A DNA stretch of 64,000 nt from Pedobacter terrae (GCF_900100705.1 NZ_FNCH01000001.1:633163-697162); one strand, 5' to 3'; counted from the first letter of the stretch, positions 16,803 to 27,926 are shown. A program made the numbers and translations. The notes: generated from the letters alone by a model not told the origin.

Positions 16803-17002
16803 ACAAGTTTGGAGTTTGGAGAGGATTAACCGATTTAAAATGAGCCAGTGAAATAATTTAGAAGTTAAGATTTAGATAGATTCTATAATACGATCGTCAT
16901 TTCGACTGAAGCGTAGCGAAATGGAGAAATCTTTGAACTTAATTAAAAGATTTCTCCCCGCCTGTACGGGCAGGCACTGCGGTTGAAATGACGATCTCTG
17001 TG
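16803..17002. repeat. Right arm of inverted repeat bracketing the cco operon (family A element)
   Basis: The core at 16895-16993 starts CGTCATTTC and ends GAAATGACG; it is an inverted copy of 6167-6265. Flanking bases on the operon side also match the left arm over about 90 bp. This arm occupies most of the 412-bp gap between the cco operon start and the end of the receiver-CRP gene. Just upstream, at about 16764-16780, is a short GTCTTGA tandem. Nothing else recognisable is seen in this gap apart from the operon promoter. Confidence 0.75.
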
Positions 17003-17078
17003 GGAATCAATGACCAATCCCCAGTTAACCGATTAACCAATTTAAACAGTTAACCAGATGAACAATGAGCCAAACACC

Positions 17079-18110
17079 TTACTGCTTAATATTCCTGAGT
17101 TTTTCGATAGATAAAATATTAATGGCATTACCGGTTTTATCAATCAGTTTTTCATCTTTAAAATCAGCCAGCATTCTGCTTACAGTTTCACTGGCGGTGC
17201 CCACCAATGCAGCAAGATCATCTCGCGAGATCCGGATGGTACAGGTATCAGTCTTCCCATCGCCAAATTTTGTAGCCACCTGCAGTAAAGCTTCAGCTAC
17301 TCTTTTTCTTACTGATGAGTAAGCCAATTGAAGCATCTGTTTTCCTTTATCACGTACATTACCAGAAAACAGACCAATAAATGTTTTAGATACAGCCTGG
17401 TGATTTAACAGGTATTCCATAAAATCCGCTTTTGGAATATGGATAATTTCTGATTCGGTGAGTGTAGCTGCGTTTTCTGCATAGAATTCGCCATTGCATA
17501 AACTTTCGTAACCAAAAAAATCGCCATCATGGTAAAGTCCTGAAGAGAGTTCCCTACCATCTTTAAAACGTTTGTAAGTTTTCACCTGCCCTTTATTTAC
17601 ATAATACAGGTGTGTAGGCTCATCACCTTCTATATAAATTACTTGTTTGCTGTTTACCGCTCTCGGTTTTCCTTTTTTGCGCAGCTCTTCCATTACTGTT
17701 TCACCGTTGCTATCTGTTGAACTAAAACCGGCGGCTTGTTGCTTTTTCTTAAACCTGCTTTCTATGGCTCTAAAAAGTTCGGTATCATCAAAAGGTTTAG
17801 TGAGGTAATCATCGGCACCCATTTCCATACCTTTCCGCATATCTGCCCGCTCCGTTTTTGCCGTAATGAAAATGAAAGGGATATTGGCCGTTTTCGGATT
17901 TTTGTTCAACAGGTACAAAACACCATATCCATCCAACTCCGGCATCATAATATCGCACAGAATTACATCAGGCAAATGATTGACAGCCATTTCTACACCG
18001 ATTTTGCCGTGTTTAGCCATAAAAGTTTGGTAACCTGCCAAATCGAGCACTTCGGCAGTACTTTCCCTGATGTCGTCATTATCTTCAATAATTAAAACTT
18101 TTTTGTTCAT
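17079..18110 (-). CDS. Receiver-CRP/FNR fusion transcription regulator
   Basis: A 343-residue regulator fusing a response-regulator receiver to a CRP/FNR transcription factor. Receiver: residues 3-122, with acidic residues 10-12, phospho-acceptor Asp53 in 'LCDIMMPELDG' and Lys105. The cyclic-nucleotide-like beta-barrel covers about 150-235 ('YIEGDEPTHLYYVNKGQVKTY'). The helix-turn-helix covers about 265-335. The recognition helix contains E308, S311 and R312 ('SETVSRML'), the E-x-x-S-R pattern of FNR and FixK that reads TTGA half-sites. There is no FNR Fe-S cysteine cluster, so oxygen sensing must come from elsewhere, presumably phosphorylation by the kinase 9 bp upstream. In effect it joins FixJ and FixK in one chain. 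Confidence 0.93.
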   Translation of the reverse strand: MNKKVLIIEDNDDIRESTAEVLDLAGYQTFMAKHGKIGVEMAVNHLPDVILCDIMMPELDGYGVLYLLNKNPKTANIPFIFITAKTERADMRKGMEMGADDYLTKPFDDTELFRAIESRFKKKQQAAGFSSTDSNGETVMEELRKKGKPRAVNSKQVIYIEGDEPTHLYYVNKGQVKTYKRFKDGRELSSGLYHDGDFFGYESLCNGEFYAENAATLTESEIIHIPKADFMEYLLNHQAVSKTFIGLFSGNVRDKGKQMLQLAYSSVRKRVAEALLQVATKFGDGKTDTCTIRISRDDLAALVGTASETVSRMLADFKDEKLIDKTGNAINILSIEKLRNIKQ

Positions 18111-18119
18111 GGGATCAAT

Positions 18120-19322
18120 CTAAAATTGTAAAATGGTTTCTACAGGAAAAGTAAGCTTAAATACCGTACCAGAATGCTGCTCGCTATTGCAGGTTACTGT
18201 TCCGTTCATCAGGCTAACGTATCTTTTCACAATGTTAAGCCCCAGCCCTGTTCCCGGAATATCGCCGGTATTGTGTGCCCTGAAAAATGGTTCAAAGAGG
18301 TTGTCCTGATCAGCAGCTGGAATGCCAATGCCATTATCTTTTACCTCTAAAATCAGTTCATCATTTTTTAAAATGGAATTGAACTGGATGAGTGTATCCT
18401 CACCACTATATTTGATTGAATTGGAAATGAGGTTGATGATACAATTTTTCAACAGGTTCGGATCCAGGTAAACCTCGGCGGTTGTTCCGGTATGTTCGTA
18501 AATAATATGCTGGTTCTGTTTGGTCATCATCTGCATCTCTTCTGCTATTTCTTCTGCAAAGCTGATGATGTTAAAAGCCTGTGCCGATGCCTCCACTTTA
18601 CCTGCTTCAAGTTTTTCCAGCGAAAGGAAATCATTTAATATCGTAGTGAGGTTGTTAATGGAGTTTTTGATTTTCAGCGTATGCTTTTCTACACTGGCCA
18701 CATCCTGTTTGACGGTATATTTATCAATTAAAGATGCTGATAGCTGGATGGAACTAAGGGGCGTCCTGAATTCGTGCGATGCCATAGATACAAACCTGGT
18801 TTTAAGCTGATTTAACTCTTTTTCCTTTTGAAAAAGTGCACGCATATTTTCTTTTGCCATTTCAAGTTCTGATACAAGCTTAACGAGGTCTCGTGTACGC
18901 TCCTTTATCTTAACTTCCAGTTTTTCAGTATAACTTTTAATCTGTTCTTCGTTTGCCTTCTCTTTACTTAAATCGTGAATAAACCCCGTATAAATTTTAC
19001 GGTCGCTAAATTTGATCTCGCTCACGCCTAACCTGAAAGGAAATATAGAGCCATCTTTACGCTTGCCAGAAACTTCTCTACCGATGCCGATAATATGTTT
19101 CTGCCCGGTATGTTCATACCTGGAGAGGTATTCATCATGGCGCGAATGATCGGGTTCAGGCATCAGAACCGAAATGTTTTTGCCCACCAACTCTTCCCTT
19201 TGATAACGGAAAAGCTCAAGTGCTGCAGGGTTTAAATGTTCTATAATTCCCTTTTCATCAATAGTAATAATCCCATCAATAGCGTTTTCAATAATCGCAT
19301 CCAAAAATTTCGACCTATCCAT
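18120..19322 (-). CDS. FixL-like heme-PAS sensor histidine kinase
   Basis: A 400-residue soluble kinase without membrane helices. Residues 1-120 form a PAS domain with strong FixL likeness: 'SVLMPEPDHSRHDEYLSRY' followed by 'HIIGIGREVSGKRKDGS'. From memory of Bradyrhizobium FixL, the heme ligand His200 and the distal Arg206 and Arg220 correspond here to His62, Arg68 and Arg82, with identical spacing. A coiled coil at about 120-172 leads to HisKA (His183 in 'MASHEFRTPLS') and an ATPase domain ('DNGIGIP', 'GTGLGLNIV'). It most likely binds heme and senses O2. It is co-transcribed with the receiver-CRP regulator next to the cbb3 operon. Heme binding is inferred from residues, not shown. Confidence 0.9.
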   Translation of the reverse strand: MDRSKFLDAIIENAIDGIITIDEKGIIEHLNPAALELFRYQREELVGKNISVLMPEPDHSRHDEYLSRYEHTGQKHIIGIGREVSGKRKDGSIFPFRLGVSEIKFSDRKIYTGFIHDLSKEKANEEQIKSYTEKLEVKIKERTRDLVKLVSELEMAKENMRALFQKEKELNQLKTRFVSMASHEFRTPLSSIQLSASLIDKYTVKQDVASVEKHTLKIKNSINNLTTILNDFLSLEKLEAGKVEASAQAFNIISFAEEIAEEMQMMTKQNQHIIYEHTGTTAEVYLDPNLLKNCIINLISNSIKYSGEDTLIQFNSILKNDELILEVKDNGIGIPAADQDNLFEPFFRAHNTGDIPGTGLGLNIVKRYVSLMNGTVTCNSEQHSGTVFKLTFPVETILQF

Positions 19323-19378
19323 TATATGTTTTAAGTATATGTCAGTAAATATAGAAAAAGTATTACTGATCTCTTTTC

Positions 19379-21160
19379 TTAACCAACAATCAGTGCGTCG
19401 AGTTTATTTTTAGAACTGGCCAACTGTTCATATAATTGCATAAATTCATCAGATGCCTGATCTGCCATTTCGCTGAAAAGTTTTTTATAATAATTGATTC
19501 CTTCTGTCAGCTGCAGTTTAAATCCATTTAATTGTTTTATTTTTTTATCGCTGAAATGCTGCAACTGTTGTTTAATATCTTCCTGTAGGTAATCGATATA
19601 GAGATTAAGCTCTTTGATAAAAACGTGAGGACGCTCTACCTGCTCCAAAAGGTTGACTTTGCCATAAATATGACCAACCATCTCATCAAAAGCGTATAGA
19701 TCAGAGAAATAAGCCAGGTTTGGCCCCGGACATATGGCTACGGCTTTATTTTCTTTTGGTTTAAGCATATCGTATTTGAGGTAAGTAGACGAACAGAGCC
19801 CTTCGCAAAGGCATATTTTTCCGGTAACCTCTTTGAATTTTTTTTCGTACTCTTCAGCAGTTAACCCGGCCGTTTGAAGGCTTTTGATCTTTAAGTGCTG
19901 ATATTCCCGCGATGCAGTGCAAATGGCTTGTTCGGTAAATTCGGTATTGTTGCAGAGGTATTTCTTGGTGCACGGACTGCCTGGTCTGCCCTTTTCAATC
20001 CGCTCGGTCCGCTGCTGTTCTACGGTACTGTTTCTGAAATTATTAAAGCGAATGCCCAATGGTGAAGCGTCGCTCAAATAAAAATCCTTTTCGGTCGCGC
20101 CCGTGAGTTGTGCTAAAGTATCCGCATCAACATTGGTTACTTCTGGCACCAATAAAAAAGGACTTCCCCAACCTGTGGCATCAAGCTGATAATGTTGCAG
20201 CAAAAAGTGATGTTCTGCAGCGGTTCCGATTCCGCCCTGAACGGTAATTTTTTGTTGGGGTTCTTTTTCGATCTGAATTCCTTTTTGCTCAATAGCAACC
20301 TGATACATCTCAAAAAGCTCCTGATACATGTCTCTTCTTTTCGTTTTAAATTCTTCCAGGATCGGGCCTAACAGATAACCTTCGGTAGCAAATGCATGAC
20401 CACCACAGTTTAAACCCGATTCAATTCTGAATTCGGATACCCACAATCCTTTTTTGGCCAGAAATTTAGCCTGGATCAAAGCAGACCGGAAATCGCTTAC
20501 TTTTAAGATAATCCGCTTTTTTAATGAAGCATTCTGATCTGGCAAAAAGTCTGCGAATTGCTCCATATAGCTGTATAATTTAGGATTCATGCCTGCAGAA
20601 AGCACCACTGAAGCATTGAGTTTACTCTCAGCAAAACCGCGTAAAGCAGCCAAAGCATCTGTATGAGTATCACCAGTATATTCGCCATCAACATAGTTCA
20701 TTTTATCTACCTTGGCCATAATATTAACATCAATGCTACCCAGGCGCATTGCATTTTTTAGTACAGATTGAAAGATCTGTTTGGCTTCTCCTTCAGGATA
20801 CTCCATCATCAGTTCGTAACCATGTTTCAGCTTTGAGGTATCAGGCAAGAGTTCGAAATAACGGCAGATATCGCTTCCCTCTATAAAATTCTGCTGTTTT
20901 AAAGTTTTAAAATCCTGATAAATGCACTCTGATAAAAAGTTGAGGTATGCGGTGATCCGTCTGCTGCGACTATCGGCTTCATTTTTACCAATGGGCGTGT
21001 AATGTATTAATCTGTTTTGCGAATGATAAGCACGCATCCGCTCCACCAATTCGTCATCAACAATAGAGAGTACGGAGGTAATGCCATACCGGGCAACTTT
21101 TAAAGGGGTATCAATAGAGTAACCCAATCCTAAAACGGGAATATGAAATGAATGTGACAT
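19379..21160 (-). CDS. Uncharacterised 593-residue cysteine-rich protein, possible TIM-barrel flavoprotein
   Basis: I do not recognise a named family. The N-terminal half has features reminiscent of nitronate-monooxygenase/IMPDH-type TIM barrels: 'VLGLGYSIDTPLKVARYGITSV' (9-30), 'SGLNCGGHAFATEGYLLGP' (248-266) and 'VQGGIGTAAEHH' followed by 'GWGSPFLLVPEV' (308-342). The second half has cysteines at 397, 403, 414, 450, 452, 456 and 477 ('GSPCTKKYLC', 'ICLCEGLC', 'AICPGPN'), suitable for an Fe-S cluster or other metal. A helical C-terminal end follows (about 495-590). It is the first gene before the FixL-like kinase (56 bp), so it may belong to that regulon or operon. Function unknown; a flavin/Fe-S redox enzyme is a guess. 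Confidence 0.6.
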   Translation of the reverse strand: MSHSFHIPVLGLGYSIDTPLKVARYGITSVLSIVDDELVERMRAYHSQNRLIHYTPIGKNEADSRSRRITAYLNFLSECIYQDFKTLKQQNFIEGSDICRYFELLPDTSKLKHGYELMMEYPEGEAKQIFQSVLKNAMRLGSIDVNIMAKVDKMNYVDGEYTGDTHTDALAALRGFAESKLNASVVLSAGMNPKLYSYMEQFADFLPDQNASLKKRIILKVSDFRSALIQAKFLAKKGLWVSEFRIESGLNCGGHAFATEGYLLGPILEEFKTKRRDMYQELFEMYQVAIEQKGIQIEKEPQQKITVQGGIGTAAEHHFLLQHYQLDATGWGSPFLLVPEVTNVDADTLAQLTGATEKDFYLSDASPLGIRFNNFRNSTVEQQRTERIEKGRPGSPCTKKYLCNNTEFTEQAICTASREYQHLKIKSLQTAGLTAEEYEKKFKEVTGKICLCEGLCSSTYLKYDMLKPKENKAVAICPGPNLAYFSDLYAFDEMVGHIYGKVNLLEQVERPHVFIKELNLYIDYLQEDIKQQLQHFSDKKIKQLNGFKLQLTEGINYYKKLFSEMADQASDEFMQLYEQLASSKNKLDALIVG

Positions 21161-21217
21161 GGTGTTTTTGATATAAAATTGGCTTTCAATAGGCCGAAGG
21201 CCAAATATTTTCTACAG

Positions 21218-21225
21218 CAAAACTA
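21218..21225 (-). promoter_or_regulatory. Candidate -7 box upstream of the 593-residue gene
   Basis: The minus strand reads TAGTTTTGC, identical over nine bases to the box upstream of the cco operon at 16685-16692. The distance to the start codon is 57 bp. No convincing -33 TTG was found at normal spacing. Confidence 0.4.
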
Positions 21226-21385
21226 CTTTGCATTAACGGAGGTTATGGTGATATGGCTCAATCCAAAAAATGAGCGCGATCACTTTTTTAGCCTGGTGTT
21301 TCTACGTATCAGATATTCTAATTTCGAAAGCCATTTATTGATCCACATATGACACCGATTCTGGATCTTCTTTATGATAACAGTT

Positions 21386-21393
21386 TATATTTG
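21386..21393 (+). promoter_or_regulatory. Candidate -7 box of the zinc-type alcohol dehydrogenase gene
   Basis: TATATTTG matches TAnnTTTG and lies 43 bp before the ATG at 21437. Half of an FNR-like site (TTGAT at 21336) lies upstream, but its second half is degenerate. Confidence 0.4.
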
Positions 21394-21436
21394 CGTTAGC
21401 AAAAAGAATATTTTAGGATAAAAATAAAGATCAACA

Positions 21437-22450
21437 ATGAAAGCTATAGGATTTAAAACTTCACTGCCAATAAGTGAAAACGAAAGTTTTATCGAATTTG
21501 AAACGCCTGTTCCAAAGCCAGAGGGACGAGATTTACTCGTCAAAATAAAGGCCATCAGCGTAAATCCGGTTGATTTTAAGATCCGCCAGAACAGCGCGAA
21601 AGATACCGTACTGGAAAGGCCCAAAGTAATTGGCTGGGATGCTGTTGGAACAGTTGAAGCGATTGGTGAAGGTGTTTCGCTTTTCAAAACCGGAGACGAA
21701 GTATATTATGCCGGAGATTTAACCCGAAGCGGCTCGAATACAGAATACCAATTGATTGACGAGCGCATAGTGGGTTTAAAACCAGAAAAATTAACTAATG
21801 CTGAAGCCGCCGCAATGCCATTAACTGCACTTACAGCCTGGGAATCGCTTTACGACCGTATTCGCATCAGCGAACAAAAAGATAAAGGAAAAAGCGTCCT
21901 GATTATTGGTGGTGCAGGTGGCGTTGGCTCCATCGCCATACAATTGGCCAAGAAGATTAGCGGTTTGAAAGTGATTGCTACATCGTCGAGAGCAGAAACA
22001 AAAGACTGGTGTAAAGCCATGGGAGCAGATGTGGTGGTAGATCATAAAAACCTGGTTGAAGAAATGCGTGCTGCAGGTTTAAAGGATGTAGATTTTATTC
22101 TTGACTTTGTAGATCTGAACAGTTATTGGGATGACGTTGTTGAGCTGATTAAACCACAAGGTCATATTGTATCGATAACTGGGTCAGCAACACCTATTGC
22201 GCTAAATAAATTAAAAAACAAAAGTGTTACTTTTTCATGGGAACTGATGTATACCCGTTCCATGTATCAAACTGATGATATGGAACAGCAGCACCATATT
22301 TTAAACGAGCTGGCCAAATTATTGGACAATGGCACGCTTAAAACTACATTAAACCAAACACTAAAGGGGTTTACGGCAGAAAACTTAAAAGAAGCTCACC
22401 GCTTACTGGAAAGTGGCAAAACCATTGGTAAGGTGGTTATTGAATACTAG
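21437..22450 (+). CDS. Zinc-type alcohol dehydrogenase-like / quinone oxidoreductase family protein
   Basis: A 337-residue medium-chain dehydrogenase/reductase. The GroES-like N-terminal domain covers about residues 25-125 ('KAISVNPVDFKIRQ', 'VIGWDAVGTVEAIGEGVSLFKTGDEV'). The Rossmann domain has 'VLIIGGAGGVGSIAIQLAK' (about 155-173). The catalytic and structural zinc ligands of classical alcohol dehydrogenases are not evident, so it belongs to the zinc-less quinone-oxidoreductase side (ZADH1/QOR-like). It probably reduces quinones or enones with NADPH. It is monocistronic and ends against a strong bidirectional terminator. Confidence 0.88.
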   Translation: MKAIGFKTSLPISENESFIEFETPVPKPEGRDLLVKIKAISVNPVDFKIRQNSAKDTVLERPKVIGWDAVGTVEAIGEGVSLFKTGDEVYYAGDLTRSGSNTEYQLIDERIVGLKPEKLTNAEAAAMPLTALTAWESLYDRIRISEQKDKGKSVLIIGGAGGVGSIAIQLAKKISGLKVIATSSRAETKDWCKAMGADVVVDHKNLVEEMRAAGLKDVDFILDFVDLNSYWDDVVELIKPQGHIVSITGSATPIALNKLKNKSVTFSWELMYTRSMYQTDDMEQQHHILNELAKLLDNGTLKTTLNQTLKGFTAENLKEAHRLLESGKTIGKVVIEY

Positions 22451-22461
22451 AAAAAATGCAC

Positions 22462-22501
22462 AAAAAAAGAGAGAAGCCGGTTAAGCTTCTCTCTTTTTTT
22501 T
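22462..22501. terminator. Bidirectional Rho-independent terminator
   Basis: An A-run leads into the stem GAGAGAAGC, loop CGGTTA, then GCTTCTCTC and a T-run. It lies between convergent genes ending at 22450 (+) and 22514 (-) and is symmetric enough to serve both. Confidence 0.92.
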
Positions 22502-22513
22502 ACCCTGTTTCAA

Positions 22514-22909
22514 CTAAACTTTAGTCCTGTTTTCTGAACTTCTTTTTAACTGCGCGTTAATGCGTTCCAAAACATCGTAAATATCGAAAGGTTTGCTAAT
22601 GAAATCATCGGCGAATGCATCAATTGCTTTTTGCTCGCTATTGTTCTGTGCAGACATTACAATAATAGGGATGTGTTTGGTAAATATATCAGTTTTTAAA
22701 TCTTCGCATATTTCTGCTCCGTTTCCATCCGGTAACATTACATCTAACAAGAAAAGATCAGGCATTGCATCCTGGATATTTTTCTTAAGCTCTGCAAAAG
22801 ATGAAGAAAGCTGTAATTCAAATCCCTCCTCTTTTAACAGGATTTCAATCACGTTTCTGATTTCCTGATCGTCTTCTAAAATGTGTATTCGTTTTTTTTC
22901 CATGTTCAA
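22514..22909 (-). CDS. Stand-alone response-regulator receiver protein
   Basis: A 131-residue protein that is a single receiver domain with no output domain. It has an acidic pocket (residues 12-14, 'LEDDQE'), phospho-acceptor Asp56 in 'LFLLDVMLPDGNG', a Ser/Thr at 'VMSAQ' and Lys in 'ISKPF'. Such single-domain receivers act in phosphorelays or bind partner proteins. No kinase is adjacent; the nearest gene upstream is the DeoR-type regulator 36 bp away on the same strand, so the two could share a transcript. Partner and role are unknown. Confidence 0.88.
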   Translation of the reverse strand: MNMEKKRIHILEDDQEIRNVIEILLKEEGFELQLSSSFAELKKNIQDAMPDLFLLDVMLPDGNGAEICEDLKTDIFTKHIPIIVMSAQNNSEQKAIDAFADDFISKPFDIYDVLERINAQLKRSSENRTKV

Positions 22910-22945
22910 ATTATATGTTTGGTATGTCCGTTCGCGTGGAATGCG

Positions 22946-23710
22946 CTACACGATAGTAACAGTAACACCCAAGCCCTCTAAATGTTTTACAATTTGTTCA
23001 GAAATTCCCTTATCTGTGATAATGTGGTCAATTTCTTCCAATCCGCATATCTTTCCAAAGCCTCTTTTTCCAAATTTAGTAGAATCGGCCAGTACAATTG
23101 TTTTTTGCGATGCGCCGATCATTTTGCGGTTTAAATGTGCCTCCATGGCATTTGTAGTCGTTATTCCAAAATCCAGATCAATGCCGTCTACCCCTAAAAA
23201 TAGTTTATTAAAATAAAAATCCTGCAAAACCTGCTCCGCATAAGCCCCCATAACCGACGACGAACTTTTTCTAAGTATGCCACCCAACTGTATCACTTCA
23301 ATACTTGGCTCACGCATTAATTCAAGCGCAACATTTAATGCTGAAGTAACCACCGTTAAATTTGTTGCAGGGGCAATATTCTTCGCAAAATATAATACGG
23401 TGGTTCCCGAAGCGATTACAATAGAATCATTATCATTCAGCAATGCTGCTGCAGCCATCCCGATTTTATTCTTTTCGGTAGATTGTATTTTTTCTTTTTC
23501 GTTAACGGGACGGTCAACCGTATAAGGGTTATTTATGGTTGCACCACCATGTGTTCTAAACAGCAGGCTCTTGTCTTCCAGTAGTTTTAAGTCCTTTCTT
23601 ATTGTTACAGAAGATACTTTCAGTTCCTTACATAAATCCACAACATTTATGTATTGATCTCGTTGCAGGCGACTTAAAATAAACTGGTGCCTCTCAGCCA
23701 AATTCATCAT
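22946..23710 (-). CDS. DeoR/GlpR-family transcriptional repressor
   Basis: A 254-residue protein. The N-terminal DeoR helix-turn-helix covers about 5-57 ('ERHQFILSRLQRDQYINVVDLCKELKVSSVTIRKDLKLLE'). The C-terminal sugar-phosphate-isomerase-like sensor covers about 75-235 ('IASGTTVLYFAKNI', 'FLGVDGIDLDFGITTTNAMEAHLNRKMI'). A second Met directly follows the first, so the start is uncertain by one codon. It is divergent from glpD, with 157 bp between. Glycerol-3-phosphate is the likely inducer by analogy with E. coli GlpR. A palindrome 22 bp before glpD is a candidate operator. Confidence 0.88.
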   Translation of the reverse strand: MMNLAERHQFILSRLQRDQYINVVDLCKELKVSSVTIRKDLKLLEDKSLLFRTHGGATINNPYTVDRPVNEKEKIQSTEKNKIGMAAAALLNDNDSIVIASGTTVLYFAKNIAPATNLTVVTSALNVALELMREPSIEVIQLGGILRKSSSSVMGAYAEQVLQDFYFNKLFLGVDGIDLDFGITTTNAMEAHLNRKMIGASQKTIVLADSTKFGKRGFGKICGLEEIDHIITDKGISEQIVKHLEGLGVTVTIV

Positions 23711-23832
23711 AGTATATTAAATTAGCGTGCTGCAAATTAGCAATAAAAACATTCTTTAATATATTTTAAACAAATATTTAATAAATTTTTAACCCTTCCA
23801 CTGTATTATTTCAATCGCAATTTCTTATAATT

Positions 23833-23846
23833 ACGAATTATTTCGT
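23833..23846. promoter_or_regulatory. Candidate GlpR operator upstream of glpD
   Basis: ACGAATTATTTCGT is a perfect inverted repeat (ACGAA-TTAT-TTCGT) ending 21 bp before the glpD ATG. DeoR/GlpR proteins commonly read TTCG/CGAA half-sites. The surrounding 157-bp gap is very A+T-rich. No clean TAnnTTTG box was seen for glpD. Confidence 0.45.
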
Positions 23847-23867
23847 TTTGTTATTTTTTAAACACCA

Positions 23868-26964
<3,097 letters not shown>

Positions 26965-26977
26965 TAAAAAACGGATT

Positions 26978-27033
26978 CGTCACCCTGAATCGAGCCTTTG
27001 CGAACTCACCGAAGGTAATTGATTTCAGGGTCT
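26978..27033. repeat. Family B CGTCA-type intergenic repeat, half copy
   Basis: It starts CGTCACCCTGAA and ends TTCAGGGTCT, enclosing a module 'ATCGAGCC..CACCGAAGGT'. The reverse complement of this module appears at about 30723-30750. It lies between glpK and glpF and may attenuate glpF transcription. Confidence 0.6.
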
Positions 27034-27116
27034 TAACTTTATGAATAGACTGCTTCTTACGAATCGCCTTATACCTAATTAAACCTAATCAATTATAAAA
27101 CGCTTAATTTTTTACA

Positions 27117-27857
27117 ATGAATGTATATCTTTCAGAGTTTATTGGTACAGCACTAATGATTCTTTTAGGAAACGGTGTAGTGGCTAACGTAGTACTTAAA
27201 GGTACTAAAGGGAATGATGGTGGGTGGATGGTCATTACAACGGCATGGGCACTTGCCGTATTTATAGGCGTAGTTGTCGCCGGGCCCTATAGCGGGGCAC
27301 ATTTAAACCCGGTTGTAACCCTCGGACTCGCCATTGGAAAAGGATTTACCTGGGCATTGGTTCCATTTTATATTATGGCACAGTTGGCTGGGGCCATGAC
27401 TGGATCTTTTCTGGTTTGGCTGTTGTATAAAGACCATTTCGACGCCACTGATGACCAGGCTTTAAAGGCTGCACCTTTTGCAACTGCTCCGGCCATCAGA
27501 AACATTTCCTCAAATTTATTATCAGAAATTACTGGTACTTTCGTTTTAATATTTGTGATCTTTTATTTTACCGATGCCAGTATGGGCACAAAAGAAACCG
27601 TTGCCACACCTATTGGTTTAGGCTCAATTGGTGCCATTCCGGTAGCATTTTTAGTCTGGGTAATTGGTTTGGGCTTAGGCGGCACGACCGGATATGCCAT
27701 TAATCCGGCAAGAGATTTAGGGCCAAGGATTGTACATTTTTTAATCCCAATGAAGGGAAAAGGAAGCAGCGACTGGGCTTATGCCTGGGTACCCATTGTT
27801 GGACCTATTATTGGATCAGTTTTGGCTGCAACTGCATTTTTATTGATTAGTAAATAA
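27117..27857 (+). CDS. glpF: Glycerol uptake facilitator (aquaporin family)
   Basis: A 246-residue MIP channel with six membrane helices and two half-helices. The first pore motif is NPV rather than the usual NPA ('YSGAHLNPVVTLGLAIG'); the second is NPA followed by Arg-Asp ('YAINPARDLGPR'). The Asp after NPAR is characteristic of glycerol facilitators rather than water channels. It passes glycerol across the inner membrane to GlpK. It lies 152 bp after glpK with a repeat in between, so it may have its own promoter or be read through. Confidence 0.94.
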   Translation: MNVYLSEFIGTALMILLGNGVVANVVLKGTKGNDGGWMVITTAWALAVFIGVVVAGPYSGAHLNPVVTLGLAIGKGFTWALVPFYIMAQLAGAMTGSFLVWLLYKDHFDATDDQALKAAPFATAPAIRNISSNLLSEITGTFVLIFVIFYFTDASMGTKETVATPIGLGSIGAIPVAFLVWVIGLGLGGTTGYAINPARDLGPRIVHFLIPMKGKGSSDWAYAWVPIVGPIIGSVLAATAFLLISK

Positions 27858-27889
27858 TGATTGAAAATCGTCATCTTCACACAGGCGCA

Positions 27890-27926
27890 ATCCCGAAAGT
27901 TCGGGATATCTATCTATCTATCTATC
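27890..27926. repeat. Small hairpin plus (TATC)5 microsatellite
   Basis: ATCCCGA-AAGT-TCGGGAT (27890-27907) forms a hairpin that could end glpF transcription. It runs straight into five TATC units (27907-27926). Tetranucleotide tracts are prone to slippage. This lies in a 461-bp gene-free stretch (27858-28318) holding fragments of CGTCA-type repeats and no recognisable gene. Confidence 0.65.

Noticed and set aside
21336..21349. FNR-type box before the alcohol dehydrogenase gene
   Set aside because: Only the TTGAT half is intact; the second half does not match.
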